Positions 45,365 through 54,109 are shown, numbered from the stretch's first letter. The stretch: DNA of 64,000 bases from Actinomycetes bacterium (GCA_021791895.1 JAJYVS010000003.1:1-64000); one strand, 5' to 3'. Translations and numbers: made by a program. Notes: generated by a model from the letters alone, not told the origin.

Positions 45365-46312
45365 TCAGTCTGGTGGTCCGGTGTCCGTCGAACCCCGAAG
45401 CGCAGCGATCCGGTCGGCCCGCTCGAGCACTGCGGCGAAGATCCGAGCGGTCGCGGCGTCGATCATCACCCCGCCGAGGTTGGCGGCGCCCTCTCCTGCG
45501 TCCTCGGCGCTGGCGACCGCCTCGACGACGGCGCGAGCCCGCTCGGTCTCCTCGGCGGTCGGTGAGAACACTTCGTTGGCGATGGGGACTTGGCTCGGGT
45601 GGATCGCCCACTTGCCGACGGCCCCGAGCGTGGACGCCCAGGTCGCCTCCCGGCGATAGGCGGCGTCGTTGCGGAAGTTGGCGAACGGTCCGTCGATGGC
45701 ATCGAGGCCGTTGGCCCTCGCTGCCACGATCATCCGGTTCCTGGCGTAGTGCCACATGTCGCCGGGGTACCGGTCCGCCGCGTCGCCGATGTGCCCGGTC
45801 CGGATCCCCTGGGAGGCCGAGAGGTCACCCACCCCGAGGATCAGGGCCTCCAGTCGGCTCGAACACCCGGCGATCTCCTCCACCCGGGCCAATGCCTCCG
45901 TCTCCTCGATCAAGACCTCGATCCCGATGCCTCCGGCCCGAAGGCGGAGCTTGGCCTCCAGCTGGTCGAGGAGCGTCTCGACGAACCAGATGTCGCGTGG
46001 CGCCTTCACCTTGGGCACGATCAACAGGTCGAGCGCCCCCTCGGCCCCGGTCACCACGTCGACCACGTCGTCGTGGCACCAGGGGGTGTGGGTGCCGTTC
46101 ACCCGGACCGCCCTCGTCTTGGTTCCCCAGTCCAGCCCGGTCAGGGCTTGGACGATCAACGGTCGGGCTCCGGGCTTCTCGGCCGGGGCCACCGCGTCCT
46201 CGAGGTCCAAGAACACGAGGTCGGCGTCGCTCTGCGCCGCCTTCGCCATCATCCGTTCGCTCGTGCCCGGGGTCGAGAGCTCCGAACGGCGGAGCCGGAA
46301 CGGCCTGCTCAT
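45365..46312 (-). CDS. CitE/HpcH-like lyase (malyl/citramalyl-CoA lyase type)
   Basis: 315 residues. RRSELSTPGTSERMMAKAA (~8-26; the SxLxxPG-like substrate loop), DLVFLDLEDAVAPAEKPGAR (~31-50, CoA and metal), AVRVNG, LIVPKVKAP, IGIEVLIEETEAL (metal Glu) and LGVGDLSASQG (metal Asp) are those of CitE-like CoA-ester lyases. The C-terminal GKWAIHPSQVPIANEVFSP is the usual lid. It should cleave a C4-C5 hydroxy-acyl-CoA such as malyl-, beta-methylmalyl- or citramalyl-CoA. Its start overlaps the end of the CoA-transferase gene by four bases. Confidence 0.88.
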   Translation of the reverse strand: MSRPFRLRRSELSTPGTSERMMAKAAQSDADLVFLDLEDAVAPAEKPGARPLIVQALTGLDWGTKTRAVRVNGTHTPWCHDDVVDVVTGAEGALDLLIVPKVKAPRDIWFVETLLDQLEAKLRLRAGGIGIEVLIEETEALARVEEIAGCSSRLEALILGVGDLSASQGIRTGHIGDAADRYPGDMWHYARNRMIVAARANGLDAIDGPFANFRNDAAYRREATWASTLGAVGKWAIHPSQVPIANEVFSPTAEETERARAVVEAVASAEDAGEGAANLGGVMIDAATARIFAAVLERADRIAALRGSTDTGPPD

Positions 46313-47547
46313 CGGTCCCTCCCTTCCAGCTCGGCCAGCACCTCTTCAGTGTGCTCGCCGAGCTTCGGCGCGCGCCGGTGGACGGAGGACGGGGTCGCGC
46401 TGAAGTGGATCGGCGGCGCCGGGAAGACGCCCGGGCGAGGGCTTCCCGGGTGCTCGACGGCAACGAACATCCGACGCGCCTGCAGGTGCGGGTCGGCAAA
46501 GAGATCGGGCGCCCGATGAACAGGGCCGACGGGGACCGTGCCGCCCAGTTCCTCGAGCACCTGTCCGGTGGTGCGAGCGGAGGTCCACTCGGACATGACC
46601 GCACGCACGAACCCGGCGTTGGCCACCCGCTCACGGTTGGTCCGGGTCCGATCGTCGTCGATGAGGTCGGGCCGCCCGATGACCTCGCACAGGCGCTGCC
46701 AATGGTTCGGGGTCGGTGCCGCGATGGCACAGAGCCCGTCGGCGGTGGGGTAGAGGTCGAAGGGAGAGAGCTGGGGGTGGCTGTTGCCGACTGGTTCGGT
46801 GACGAAGCCGGCATACGAGTACCGGTAGACGGCGGCCTCGCAGAGGGCGACGAGTGCGTCGTAGAGCGCCAGGTCCATGAACTGCCCTTCTCCGGTGGCC
46901 CGGGCGTGGTGCACGGCGGCCACGATGCCGAGGGCGGCGACCGTCGCCGGATAGAGGTCGCCGATGCTCGGCCCGATGCGCACCATCTGGCCGTCGGTGG
47001 TCCCGGTCATGGAGACGGCGCCACTCATCGCCTGGGCCACGACGTCGTAGGAGGGCCACTCGGCGTAGGGGCTCGCTCCGGTGCGCGGGTCACCGAATCC
47101 GCGTATGGCCGCGTAGACGAGCCTCGGATTGCGCTCGTGGAGCTGCTCGTAGGAGAGCCCGAAGCGGTCCATCACCCCGACCCGGTAGTTCTCCACCAGG
47201 ACATCGGCGCGGTCGACCAGTTCGAGCAGGATCGTCCGGTCCTGCTCCTCGGCCAGGTTGAGCACGATCCCCCGCTTGTTGCGATTGATGCTGGCGAAGT
47301 ACCCGCCGAATGCCCGTTCGGCGTCTTCTTCCATGAACGGGCCCCCGAATCGAGGAATGTCGCCTTGGGGGGGTTCGACCTTGATCACGTCGGCCCCGAG
47401 GTCGCCGAGGAGCATGGTGCAGAAGGGACCCGCCAGGGCCTGGGTGAGGTCCACCACCCGGACGCCGCGGAGGGGCCCGGTCGGTTCGCCGGCCATGGGG
47501 GCGGCAGACCTGTGGAGCAACCGGTGGTCGTCCGCTCTTGCGCTCAT
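46309..47547 (-). CDS. CoA-transferase, family III (dicarboxylate type)
   Basis: 412 residues. LRGVRVVDLTQALAGPFCTMLLGDLGADVIKVEPPQGD (~26-63), NRNKRGIVLNL and PSYDVVAQAMSGAVSMTG (catalytic Asp in SYD) are diagnostic. The first ~18 residues are not conserved and MAGEPTGPL may be the true start. It is coupled by four-base overlaps both to the MaoC gene before it and the CitE-like lyase after it. In that setting a succinyl-CoA:itaconate, mesaconate or citramalate CoA-transferase is likely. Confidence 0.9.
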   Translation of the reverse strand: MSARADDHRLLHRSAAPMAGEPTGPLRGVRVVDLTQALAGPFCTMLLGDLGADVIKVEPPQGDIPRFGGPFMEEDAERAFGGYFASINRNKRGIVLNLAEEQDRTILLELVDRADVLVENYRVGVMDRFGLSYEQLHERNPRLVYAAIRGFGDPRTGASPYAEWPSYDVVAQAMSGAVSMTGTTDGQMVRIGPSIGDLYPATVAALGIVAAVHHARATGEGQFMDLALYDALVALCEAAVYRYSYAGFVTEPVGNSHPQLSPFDLYPTADGLCAIAAPTPNHWQRLCEVIGRPDLIDDDRTRTNRERVANAGFVRAVMSEWTSARTTGQVLEELGGTVPVGPVHRAPDLFADPHLQARRMFVAVEHPGSPRPGVFPAPPIHFSATPSSVHRRAPKLGEHTEEVLAELEGRDR

Positions 47548-48029
47548 CGGGTCCCCCAGTGGCTCCGCCGCTTGATCAGCACCGACCGCTCGCCTTCGAA
47601 CACCACAACCCCGTCCTGGTTGACCCCCCAGTGGCGGAAGGTCACGACGCCGGCATCGTCCCGGTCGGCCGGTCCCACGGATAGCACCTCGCTGTAGGCC
47701 GAGATCGAGTCGCCATGGTGCACGGGGGCCCGGAACCGGAGGTTGTCCAGACCGAGCTCGGTGAGGGCGTTCTCCGCGGTGTCTTGGCTGGCGAGCCCGA
47801 TGGTTACCGAAGCGGTGAGCAACCCGAACACGACCCGGCCCGATCCGAGCGGCGATCCGCTGAGGTAGTGCTCGTTCCAGTGGGCCTGCGCGGTGTTCAT
47901 CACCAGCTTCGCCAGCATCGCCCCCTCGAGCTCTCCGATCGTGGCCGCCCGAACATGTCGAACGCGACTCCCAACCTCGAAGTCCTCGAAGTACGCGGCA
48001 TCGCCGGTCAGCCGGGCGGTCTCACTCAC
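47544..48029 (-). CDS. MaoC-like hydratase, second of a pair
   Basis: 161 residues from a GTG whose last two bases begin the upstream gene's stop (GTGA). Single hot-dog fold: YFEDFEVGSRVRHVRAATI, AKLVMNTAQAHWNEHYLSGSPLGSGRVVFGLLTASVTIGLA and LRFRAPVHHGDSISAYSEVLSV. The catalytic D-x4-H-x-D pattern is altered (NTAQAHWNEHY), common in dicarboxyl-CoA MaoC proteins. Two adjacent MaoC genes suggest a heteromeric hydratase, as known for other actinobacterial MaoC pairs. Confidence 0.85.
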   Translation of the reverse strand: MSETARLTGDAAYFEDFEVGSRVRHVRAATIGELEGAMLAKLVMNTAQAHWNEHYLSGSPLGSGRVVFGLLTASVTIGLASQDTAENALTELGLDNLRFRAPVHHGDSISAYSEVLSVGPADRDDAGVVTFRHWGVNQDGVVVFEGERSVLIKRRSHWGTR

Positions 48030-48517
48030 GTCCGGCCGGCTCGCATCGCGACGAGATTGGTGCGGGTGTAGTCGACGACGACGTCGCCGTGCTGGTTTCT
48101 CCCCTCGGTTCGCCAGGTGACGGTGCCCATCCTGGGGCGGCTCTGGGAGGGTCGCTTGGCCACCACTTCGGAGGAGGCCGTCAGCGTGTCGCCAGGGTAG
48201 ACGGATCGGTGGAACCGACACTGCTCCAGGCCGAGGAAAGGGCCGCCGGCCTCGCTTAGGTCCTCGACCGACAACCCCACGACGGTGCAGAGGACCAGCA
48301 TCGGGTTGACCACGACGTCGGGATGGTTGTGGCCGCGGGCGAATTCGGCGTTGAGGTACATGGGGCTCCAATGGCAGGTGGCCGTGGTGAACAGGGAGTT
48401 GTCCCCGGCCGTGACCGTCCGGCCCCAGTGGTGCTCGAATCTCTGACCGACCTCGAAGTCCTCGTAGAGGTGGCCGCGCCTCGCGAGGGCAAAGGCGCCG
48501 GGGTCGAAGTCGCTCAC
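48026..48517 (-). CDS. MaoC-like hydratase, first of a pair
   Basis: 163 residues from a GTG. HLYEDFEVGQRFEHHWGRTVTAGDNSLFTTATCHWSPMYLNAEFARG and VVNPMLVLCTVVGLSVEDLSE follow the MaoC/NodN pattern, then FHRSVYPGDTLTASSEVVAKR. Mesaconyl-C4-CoA and itaconyl-CoA hydratases belong to this group. First gene of the operon MaoC-MaoC-CoA-transferase-lyase. The promoter must lie in the 139 bases shared with the divergent acyl-CoA dehydrogenase; no clear boxes were found. Confidence 0.87.
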   Translation of the reverse strand: MSDFDPGAFALARRGHLYEDFEVGQRFEHHWGRTVTAGDNSLFTTATCHWSPMYLNAEFARGHNHPDVVVNPMLVLCTVVGLSVEDLSEAGGPFLGLEQCRFHRSVYPGDTLTASSEVVAKRPSQSRPRMGTVTWRTEGRNQHGDVVVDYTRTNLVAMRAGRT

Positions 48518-48656
48518 CGTCGTCGACTCGTCATGGCCGGCCGGAGCGCTCGCGGTCCGAGAACTCCGACACCGCAGTGACGAGGGGCGGTGCTCATCGG
48601 GTTTTCCTGTTCGGCAGGCATCTCGCGTGCCAGCTCCTCGGTTGCCTCTCGACGGA

Positions 48657-49877
48657 ATGTCCTACGATAGGGCGACCGTGGACCTGTTGCCCGCCGCTCC
48701 ATCGTCGATCCCGGCGGCCTATGCCACCGAGGAGCGACTCGCCATTCGGGACCTCGCCCGCGAGTTCGCCATGCGAGAGGTTCTGCCGGCGGCCAATGAG
48801 CTCGACCCGGTCCAGGGCCTGATCCCGGAGCGGATCCGGACCCAGATGGCTGAGATGGGGTTCTTCGGGATCCTCATCCCCGAGCGCTACGGGGGTCTCG
48901 GGCTCGGCCTGTTCGAGTACTGCCTGGTGACCGAGGAGCTCGCTCGCGCGTGGATGAGCGTGGCCAGCATCATCGCCAGGGGCAACGGGCTCGGTGGCGG
49001 GTTCAGCGAGGCGCAACGAGAGGAGCTGTTGCCCAAGGTGGCTCGCGGCGAGTGGCTCGGAGCGTTCGCCCTGTCGGAGCCCGATGCCGGCTCGGACATC
49101 GCCTCGATTCGGACGAGGGCCGAGAGAGACGGTGACGACTGGCTGATCAACGGCCAGAAGATGTGGTGCACATTCGCCGACCAGGCGGACTTCTTGATCG
49201 TCGTGGCTCGGACGACCCCCTTCGACCCGACGAACCGGCACGCCGGGATCCGAAACTTCTACGTCCCCAAAGAGCGCGACGGCTTCCCCCCGGGGATCAG
49301 CGGCAACCCGATCCGCAAGATCGGCTATCACGGCTGGAAGACCTGGGAGCTCTCGTTTAGCGATCTCCGAGTGCCCGGTGACGCCTTGCTGGGGCAGGAA
49401 CGACCCAGCGGTGATTCGAACTCGGGGTTCAGAAATGTCAGCCGCGGGCTTTCCAGTGCTCGAGTCCACACGGCCGCCCGGAGCATCGGGCTGGCACGAG
49501 GGGCACTCGAAGACTCGATTGGCTACGTGCAGCAGCGTCGGCAGTTCGATCGACCGATCGGGGAGTTTCAGGCCATTCGATTCAAAATTGCCAAGATGGC
49601 CGCGGAGGTCGAGTCCTGTCGAGCGCTCATGTACCAGGTTGCCGCCGATGCGGAGGTTGGGCGCCAGGTCGATGCCCAGGCTTCGATGGTGAAGTACCTG
49701 GCCAGTGAGATGGCGGAACGGGTGACCAGCGAAGCGCTGCAAATTCACGGAGGAGCGGGCTACACCACCGATCTGCCCATCGAACGGTACTGGCGCGACG
49801 CGCGGTTGACCAAGATCTTCGAAGGGACCTCGGAGATTCAGCTGCGGATCATCTCGGACCGGCACCTGCCCCGCTGA
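48657..49877 (+). CDS. Acyl-CoA dehydrogenase
   Basis: 406 residues from the ATG at 48657 (a GTG at 48675 is an alternative). GAFALSEPDAGSDIASIRTRAERDG (~138-162), INGQKMWCTFADQADF, GNPIRKIGYHGWKTWELSFSDLRVP and the C-terminal QIHGGAGYTTDLPIERYWRDARLTKIFEGTSEIQLRIISDRHL are standard, with the Glu in IFEGTSE near the active site. Divergent from the C5-dicarboxyl-CoA operon, so it may deliver that pathway's unsaturated CoA ester. This is context inference only. Confidence 0.9.
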   Translation: MSYDRATVDLLPAAPSSIPAAYATEERLAIRDLAREFAMREVLPAANELDPVQGLIPERIRTQMAEMGFFGILIPERYGGLGLGLFEYCLVTEELARAWMSVASIIARGNGLGGGFSEAQREELLPKVARGEWLGAFALSEPDAGSDIASIRTRAERDGDDWLINGQKMWCTFADQADFLIVVARTTPFDPTNRHAGIRNFYVPKERDGFPPGISGNPIRKIGYHGWKTWELSFSDLRVPGDALLGQERPSGDSNSGFRNVSRGLSSARVHTAARSIGLARGALEDSIGYVQQRRQFDRPIGEFQAIRFKIAKMAAEVESCRALMYQVAADAEVGRQVDAQASMVKYLASEMAERVTSEALQIHGGAGYTTDLPIERYWRDARLTKIFEGTSEIQLRIISDRHLPR

Positions 49878-49889
49878 TTCGGATCAGCG
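49872..49889. terminator. Bidirectional terminator hairpin
   Basis: Arms CGCTGAT (49872-49878) and ATCAGCG (49883-49889) with loop TCGG. The left arm includes the acyl-CoA dehydrogenase stop, and the convergent ferredoxin gene ends nine bases past the right arm. Confidence 0.5.
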
Positions 49890-49897
49890 CGGGTCGG

Positions 49898-50092
49898 CTA
49901 CTCCTCGACGATTTCGATCGCGTACTCCGGGCAATTGTCGACAGCGAGCCTCGCCGCTTGCTCGAGATGCTCGGGTACGACGTCGACCTTGACTGATGAC
50001 AGCCCGTAGTCGTCGACGTCGAACAGATCTGGGGCCAGTCCGATGCATCGGGAGTGACCTTGGCATTTGTCAGGGTTGACGCGGATTCGCAT
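49898..50092 (-). CDS. Ferredoxin, [3Fe-4S] type with C-x2-H-x2-C
   Basis: 64 residues from the ATG at 50092. MRIRVNPDKCQGHSRCIGLAPDLF gives C-x2-H-x2-C, and a third Cys follows in DNCPEYAI. His replaces the second Cys of the usual cluster motif, a variant common among P450-partner ferredoxins of actinobacteria that tunes redox potential. It lies 23 bases after the P450 gene on the same strand, so it probably donates electrons to that enzyme. Confidence 0.9.
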   Translation of the reverse strand: MRIRVNPDKCQGHSRCIGLAPDLFDVDDYGLSSVKVDVVPEHLEQAARLAVDNCPEYAIEIVEE

Positions 50093-50115
50093 GAATGATC
50101 CAGGGTGGGGGCCGG

Positions 50116-51327
50116 TCAGAACTCTACGGGCAAGACGCGTGGTCCCCGGACCTGGCCGCCAGCCCAGGTCACCTCTTTGGGGTTGGAGAGCCGGAAGTCG
50201 GGAATCACCTTCAGCCACTCTTCCACGGCCACTTGGAGCTCCATGCGAGCGAGGTTCGAACCGGCGCACCGATGGATCCCCGCTCCGAACGCCAGGTGGC
50301 GGTTGTGCTTTCGGCCAAGGTCGACGCTCTCTGGCTCCTCGAACGCCTCGGGGTCCCGGTTGGCGGCCGAGAAACTGAGAAGTACCTTGTCCCCGGCCTG
50401 CATGGGGCAACCCTGGTACTCGACGTCTTCGGTCACGACTCGGGCCATGGTCACCGGTGAGTACGCCCTGAGCAGCTCCTCAATCGCGAGGGGCATGATC
50501 TCGGGCTCGGTGACCAAACGCTTCCGGTCCTCGGGGTTGGTCGCCAGATGCCAGAGGGAGGAGCCGATCGAGCTCCACGTGGTGTCCACGCCGGCGATGA
50601 GCAGGAGCACCACCATGCCGAGGATGACACCGTCTCCCACCGGCTCACCCTCGACCTCGGTTTGAAGGAGCGACGAGATCAAGTCGTCGCCCGGCTCCTT
50701 CTTGCGCAATTCGAGCTGATCGAGAAAGAACTGGACCAGTGCCCCGTTGGTGTCGCTGCGCTTCTCCGGGTTCTCGGCGAACTCGAGGACGTCGCGCACC
50801 CACCCGGTGAAGGTGTCAGACATCTCCTCTGGAACTCCGAGGATGTGGGCGATCACCCGAACCGGGATCTGCTGGGCGTAGTCGACCGCAGCGTCAGCAT
50901 GGCCCGAGGACGAGAAGCGACTGAGCAGCATCTCGCAGATGCTCCTCGTCATCGGGATGTAGCTGGAAACGCGGCGATGGGAGAACCAGGGGAGGATCAA
51001 CCGTCGAGTCCACGTGTGCAGAGGCGGGTCGGCCGAGATCGGCGGCAACCCGTACTCGAGGGGGTCCTCGCTCTCGTCCAACTCCTCCCCGTCGGGGGGT
51101 TTGAACGGAATGACACCCACGTCACTCGAGCTGAAGTGCGCGATGTCGTGGGCGATGGAGTTCACGTCCTCGTAGCGGGTTGGCAACCAGGTCCGACCTC
51201 GGCGGGTCGTGTGGGCAATCGGACAACTCGTCCGCAACTGGTCCCAGATCGGGAAGGGGTCCTTGACATAGGCGGGATCCAGGACATCGAAGTCCGTCTC
51301 CCACTCGCTGACCGGGTTCGTCGTCAT
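50116..51327 (-). CDS. Cytochrome P450
   Basis: 403 residues, soluble bacterial type. I-helix LLLIAGVDTTWSS (oxygen-activating Asp-Thr), K-helix EELLR (E-x2-R) and heme loop FGAGIHRCAGSNLARMEL with thiolate Cys354 are all intact. The N-terminal VLDPAYVKDPFPIWDQLR and ISADPPLHTWTRRLI are typical of CYP107/125-142-like families. It is followed by its ferredoxin and preceded, ~170 bases upstream on the same strand, by a Baeyer-Villiger-type monooxygenase. Substrate probably a terpenoid or alicyclic compound. Confidence 0.95.
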   Translation of the reverse strand: MTTNPVSEWETDFDVLDPAYVKDPFPIWDQLRTSCPIAHTTRRGRTWLPTRYEDVNSIAHDIAHFSSSDVGVIPFKPPDGEELDESEDPLEYGLPPISADPPLHTWTRRLILPWFSHRRVSSYIPMTRSICEMLLSRFSSSGHADAAVDYAQQIPVRVIAHILGVPEEMSDTFTGWVRDVLEFAENPEKRSDTNGALVQFFLDQLELRKKEPGDDLISSLLQTEVEGEPVGDGVILGMVVLLLIAGVDTTWSSIGSSLWHLATNPEDRKRLVTEPEIMPLAIEELLRAYSPVTMARVVTEDVEYQGCPMQAGDKVLLSFSAANRDPEAFEEPESVDLGRKHNRHLAFGAGIHRCAGSNLARMELQVAVEEWLKVIPDFRLSNPKEVTWAGGQVRGPRVLPVEF

Positions 51328-51493
51328 GTGACTCCGTCGGTGATCATCCCGGATTCCAAACCGGGTTCCTCTGTCTCATGCATCGTAGTCGGGCCGCTGC
51401 TTGGCCATGGTGTCCGCCGGCACGGCTCGACGAGGGGTTCAGCAGAGCCTGCGTCGCGCCGCGGCGACAAGGGCCCGATCCTGGTCTCCGGAG

Positions 51494-53017
51494 CTACTTG
51501 AAGACGAGGGTTCCGTCGTCGAGGTCGGCGCCGGGGAGGACCTCCTTTTCGACGGAGTACTCGTGCAGCAGCCGCCAGGGATCGCGGTCCCCTTGCCTCG
51601 GCAACAGGTGCAAGGAGCGGGTCAAGTATCCGGGGTTGAAGTTCTCGGGGTCGACCCAAGGTCCGAGCGTGATCGTCGAGTCCTCAGGTCGAAGGGCCGG
51701 AGTCACCATCGTCGCGCCGAGCGACTCGAGGTGCCGGAGCAGGCGGCACACGAAGTCGCTGATCAGGTCGGCTCGCAACGTCCAGCTCGACCGGAAGTAC
51801 CCGAACACGTACGCGAGGTTTGGCACCCCGGTGAACATGATTCCCCGGTAGGTCACCACATCGGAGAAGTCGACTGCCTCGCCGTCGACCAAGAAGTCGA
51901 TGTCACCGAGCACGTTCATGTTGAAACCGGTCGCCGTGATCACCATGTCCGCCTCGAGGAACTCTCCGGATGCGAGCGTGATCCCGTGCTCGCTGAATCG
52001 TTCGATCTGATCGGTGATGATGGAGACCTTCCCTGCTCTGACCCAGGAGAAGAGATCGCCCTCCGGGAGCACGGCAATTCGCTGCTGCCAAGGACGGTAG
52101 GAAGGGCTGAAGTGCCGCTCGACGTCGAAACCTTCGGGCAGCAGCGGCCTCACTGACTCGAGCAGTATTTCGCGTAGAAAGTCGGGTTGCTCGAAGGACA
52201 TCTTCGTGATGGCATCCATGTCCTGAGCGATCTTTCGTCTCACGATCTCGTGGGTCCACTCATGGGGTATGTCGAGTTCGCGCAAGGTCTCGGCCAGTTC
52301 GTTCACGTTCGGTCGAACGAAGTAGAACGTTGGCGACCGTTGCAACATGGTCACGTGCTCCGCTTGCTCGGCTATTGCCGGGATGAGGGTTGCGGCCGTC
52401 GCTCCCGACCCGATGACGACGATGCGCTTGTCGGCGTAGTCCAGGTGCTCTGGCCAGCGCTGCGGGTGGATGACAGTTCCCTGGTAGTTCTCGAATCCCT
52501 CCCAATCGGGCGTGTAGCCCTCTTGGTGACGGTAGTAACCACCGCACACCCACAAGAAGTCGGAGGTGAAGGTCAGCTCTTCGCCCGTGTCGATCCGGGT
52601 TCCGTCGAGCGTCCACCGACGCAGGTCGCTCGACCATGAGGCGGAATCAATTCGGTGTCTGTAGCGAATGTGCGTTGCGAGGTTGTTCTCCTCGATCACC
52701 TCGCCGAGGTACTTGAGGATCTCCTCTGCCGAGGCGATCGGCGCTCCGAGCCACGGTTTGAACCGGTAACCGAAGGTGAACAGGTCGCTGTCGGATCGGA
52801 CCCCCGGGTACCGGTGGGTCCACCACGTTCCCCCGTACGTCTCCTGGGCCTCCAGCAGCACGAAACTCTTGTCGGGACATTGAGTGCCGAGGTGGCAGGC
52901 GGCGCCGATGCCGGAGATGCCCGCCCCTACGATGAGCACATCGAAGTGCGGTGTCACGAGAAAGTCCCCGGGGGCCTTGGCCGACACCCCGGTCGTTTCC
53001 GTCATCGTTTGAGGCAT
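51494..53017 (-). CDS. Flavin monooxygenase, Baeyer-Villiger type
   Basis: 507 residues from the ATG at 53017 (MPQTMTETTG); the ATG at 53005 is close and possible. FAD Rossmann motif VLIVGAGISGIGAACHL (~22-38), ETYGGTWWTHRYPGVRSDSD, BVMO-like fingerprint YQGTVIHPQRWP (~148-159, with Tyr for the first Phe), NADPH motif VVIGSGATAATLIPAI (~170-185) and VITATGFNMN. It matches EtaA/MoxY-type enzymes that insert oxygen next to ketones or oxidise heteroatoms. It is divergent from the F420-type oxidoreductase. Confidence 0.92.
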   Translation of the reverse strand: MPQTMTETTGVSAKAPGDFLVTPHFDVLIVGAGISGIGAACHLGTQCPDKSFVLLEAQETYGGTWWTHRYPGVRSDSDLFTFGYRFKPWLGAPIASAEEILKYLGEVIEENNLATHIRYRHRIDSASWSSDLRRWTLDGTRIDTGEELTFTSDFLWVCGGYYRHQEGYTPDWEGFENYQGTVIHPQRWPEHLDYADKRIVVIGSGATAATLIPAIAEQAEHVTMLQRSPTFYFVRPNVNELAETLRELDIPHEWTHEIVRRKIAQDMDAITKMSFEQPDFLREILLESVRPLLPEGFDVERHFSPSYRPWQQRIAVLPEGDLFSWVRAGKVSIITDQIERFSEHGITLASGEFLEADMVITATGFNMNVLGDIDFLVDGEAVDFSDVVTYRGIMFTGVPNLAYVFGYFRSSWTLRADLISDFVCRLLRHLESLGATMVTPALRPEDSTITLGPWVDPENFNPGYLTRSLHLLPRQGDRDPWRLLHEYSVEKEVLPGADLDDGTLVFK

Positions 53018-53195
53018 CCTCTCCCTCCGGACTTCCAGATCGATGCTTACGAGCGTATCGAGTGAATGCTGCGACGAGCGCCAGGGTCGCGTCCTTTCCT
53101 GGTCGACTGGCATTCGCTGCGGTGGGTCCGGAGCTCCCAGGATGGAAGTGGCCGAGGCGTGTGGGCCGACGGAAGGGTCGATAGGCTCCCCGGCC

Positions 53196-54038
53196 ATGCG
53201 AATCGGTCTCAGTGGGGGATCCGGCACCGCCGATCGGGCGATCGAGCAGGCGAAGCAGGCGGAGTCCGAAGGGTTCTCCAGCCTCTGGTTTGCCGGGGCC
53301 ACTGGTGGCGATCCGCTGGTGCAAATGGCCCTGGCAGGAAGGGCGACGAACTCGATCGAACTCGGTACCTCGGTGCTGCAGACCTACACCTGCCACCCCG
53401 TTCTGCAGGCCAGTCGCCTAAAGGCCGTGGCGTCGGCGATCGGACGTCCGGCAACCCTCGGAATCGGACCGTCCCACCAGATGGTCGTCGAGCGTCTTGG
53501 GTTCTCCTACGAACATGTTGGCCAGCACATCGAGGGTTATCTTGCAGCGATCGAACCCTTGCTGGCTGGGGAGATCCCGGTGTTGGTGGCTGCCCTCGGA
53601 CCGATCCTCCTGCGGATAGCTGGCGAACAGGCTGATGGCACCGTCCTCTGGATGGCCAACGCACAAGCCGTGTCGTCCCATGTGGCCCCTCGAATCACGC
53701 GAGCAGCTTCACGGTCGGGACGACCGGCACCTCGGATCGTCGCGGGGCTGCCAGTCGCGGTCCACGACGACGTGGAGGAAGCACGTGCTGCAGCTGCAGA
53801 ACAGTTCGCGGCATACGGGACCTTGCCGAACTACCAGCGCATCCTCGAGCATGGTGGCATCGAGTCACCTGCCGAAGCCGCGGTCGTTGGCGACGAGGCC
53901 GAGGTCGAACGGCAGATCGTGCGACTCTTCGATGCCGGGGCAACCGACGTGTGGGCAGCGCCCTTTGTGGTCGGAGCAGATCGTTCCCAGTCCCGCAACA
54001 GGACACGAGCGCTGCTTGCTGAGCTTGCCAAGCGCTGA
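53196..54038 (+). CDS. LLM-class F420-dependent oxidoreductase
   Basis: 280 residues from the ATG at 53196; the open frame upstream lacks homology. MRIGLSGGSGTADRAIEQAKQAESEGFSSLWFAG, ELGTSVLQTYTCHPVLQASRLKAVASAIGRPATLGIGPSHQ and PILLRIAGEQADGTVLWMANA follow the F420 luciferase-like group. Divergent from the Baeyer-Villiger monooxygenase, so it may oxidise or reduce the same substrate family. Confidence 0.87.
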   Translation: MRIGLSGGSGTADRAIEQAKQAESEGFSSLWFAGATGGDPLVQMALAGRATNSIELGTSVLQTYTCHPVLQASRLKAVASAIGRPATLGIGPSHQMVVERLGFSYEHVGQHIEGYLAAIEPLLAGEIPVLVAALGPILLRIAGEQADGTVLWMANAQAVSSHVAPRITRAASRSGRPAPRIVAGLPVAVHDDVEEARAAAAEQFAAYGTLPNYQRILEHGGIESPAEAAVVGDEAEVERQIVRLFDAGATDVWAAPFVVGADRSQSRNRTRALLAELAKR

Positions 54039-54079
54039 TCCCGTGCATTGAGTTCGGGGTTCTTCACCAGGCTCGGTGT

Positions 54080-54094
54080 CCGTCGGAGACGGAA
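54080..54094. terminator. Hairpin between convergent genes
   Basis: Arms TCCGTC (54080-54085) and GACGGA (54089-54094) with a three-base loop, 42 bases after the F420-type gene and 16 before the end of the convergent Eis-like gene. Confidence 0.35.
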
Positions 54095-54109
54095 AGGAGC
54101 TCGGGCCGC

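Noticed and set aside
44506..47697. Open frame of 1063 codons on the plus strand
   Set aside because: Runs out of frame through the PrpD gene and antisense through the lyase and CoA-transferase genes; the composition is Arg/Pro-rich nonsense.
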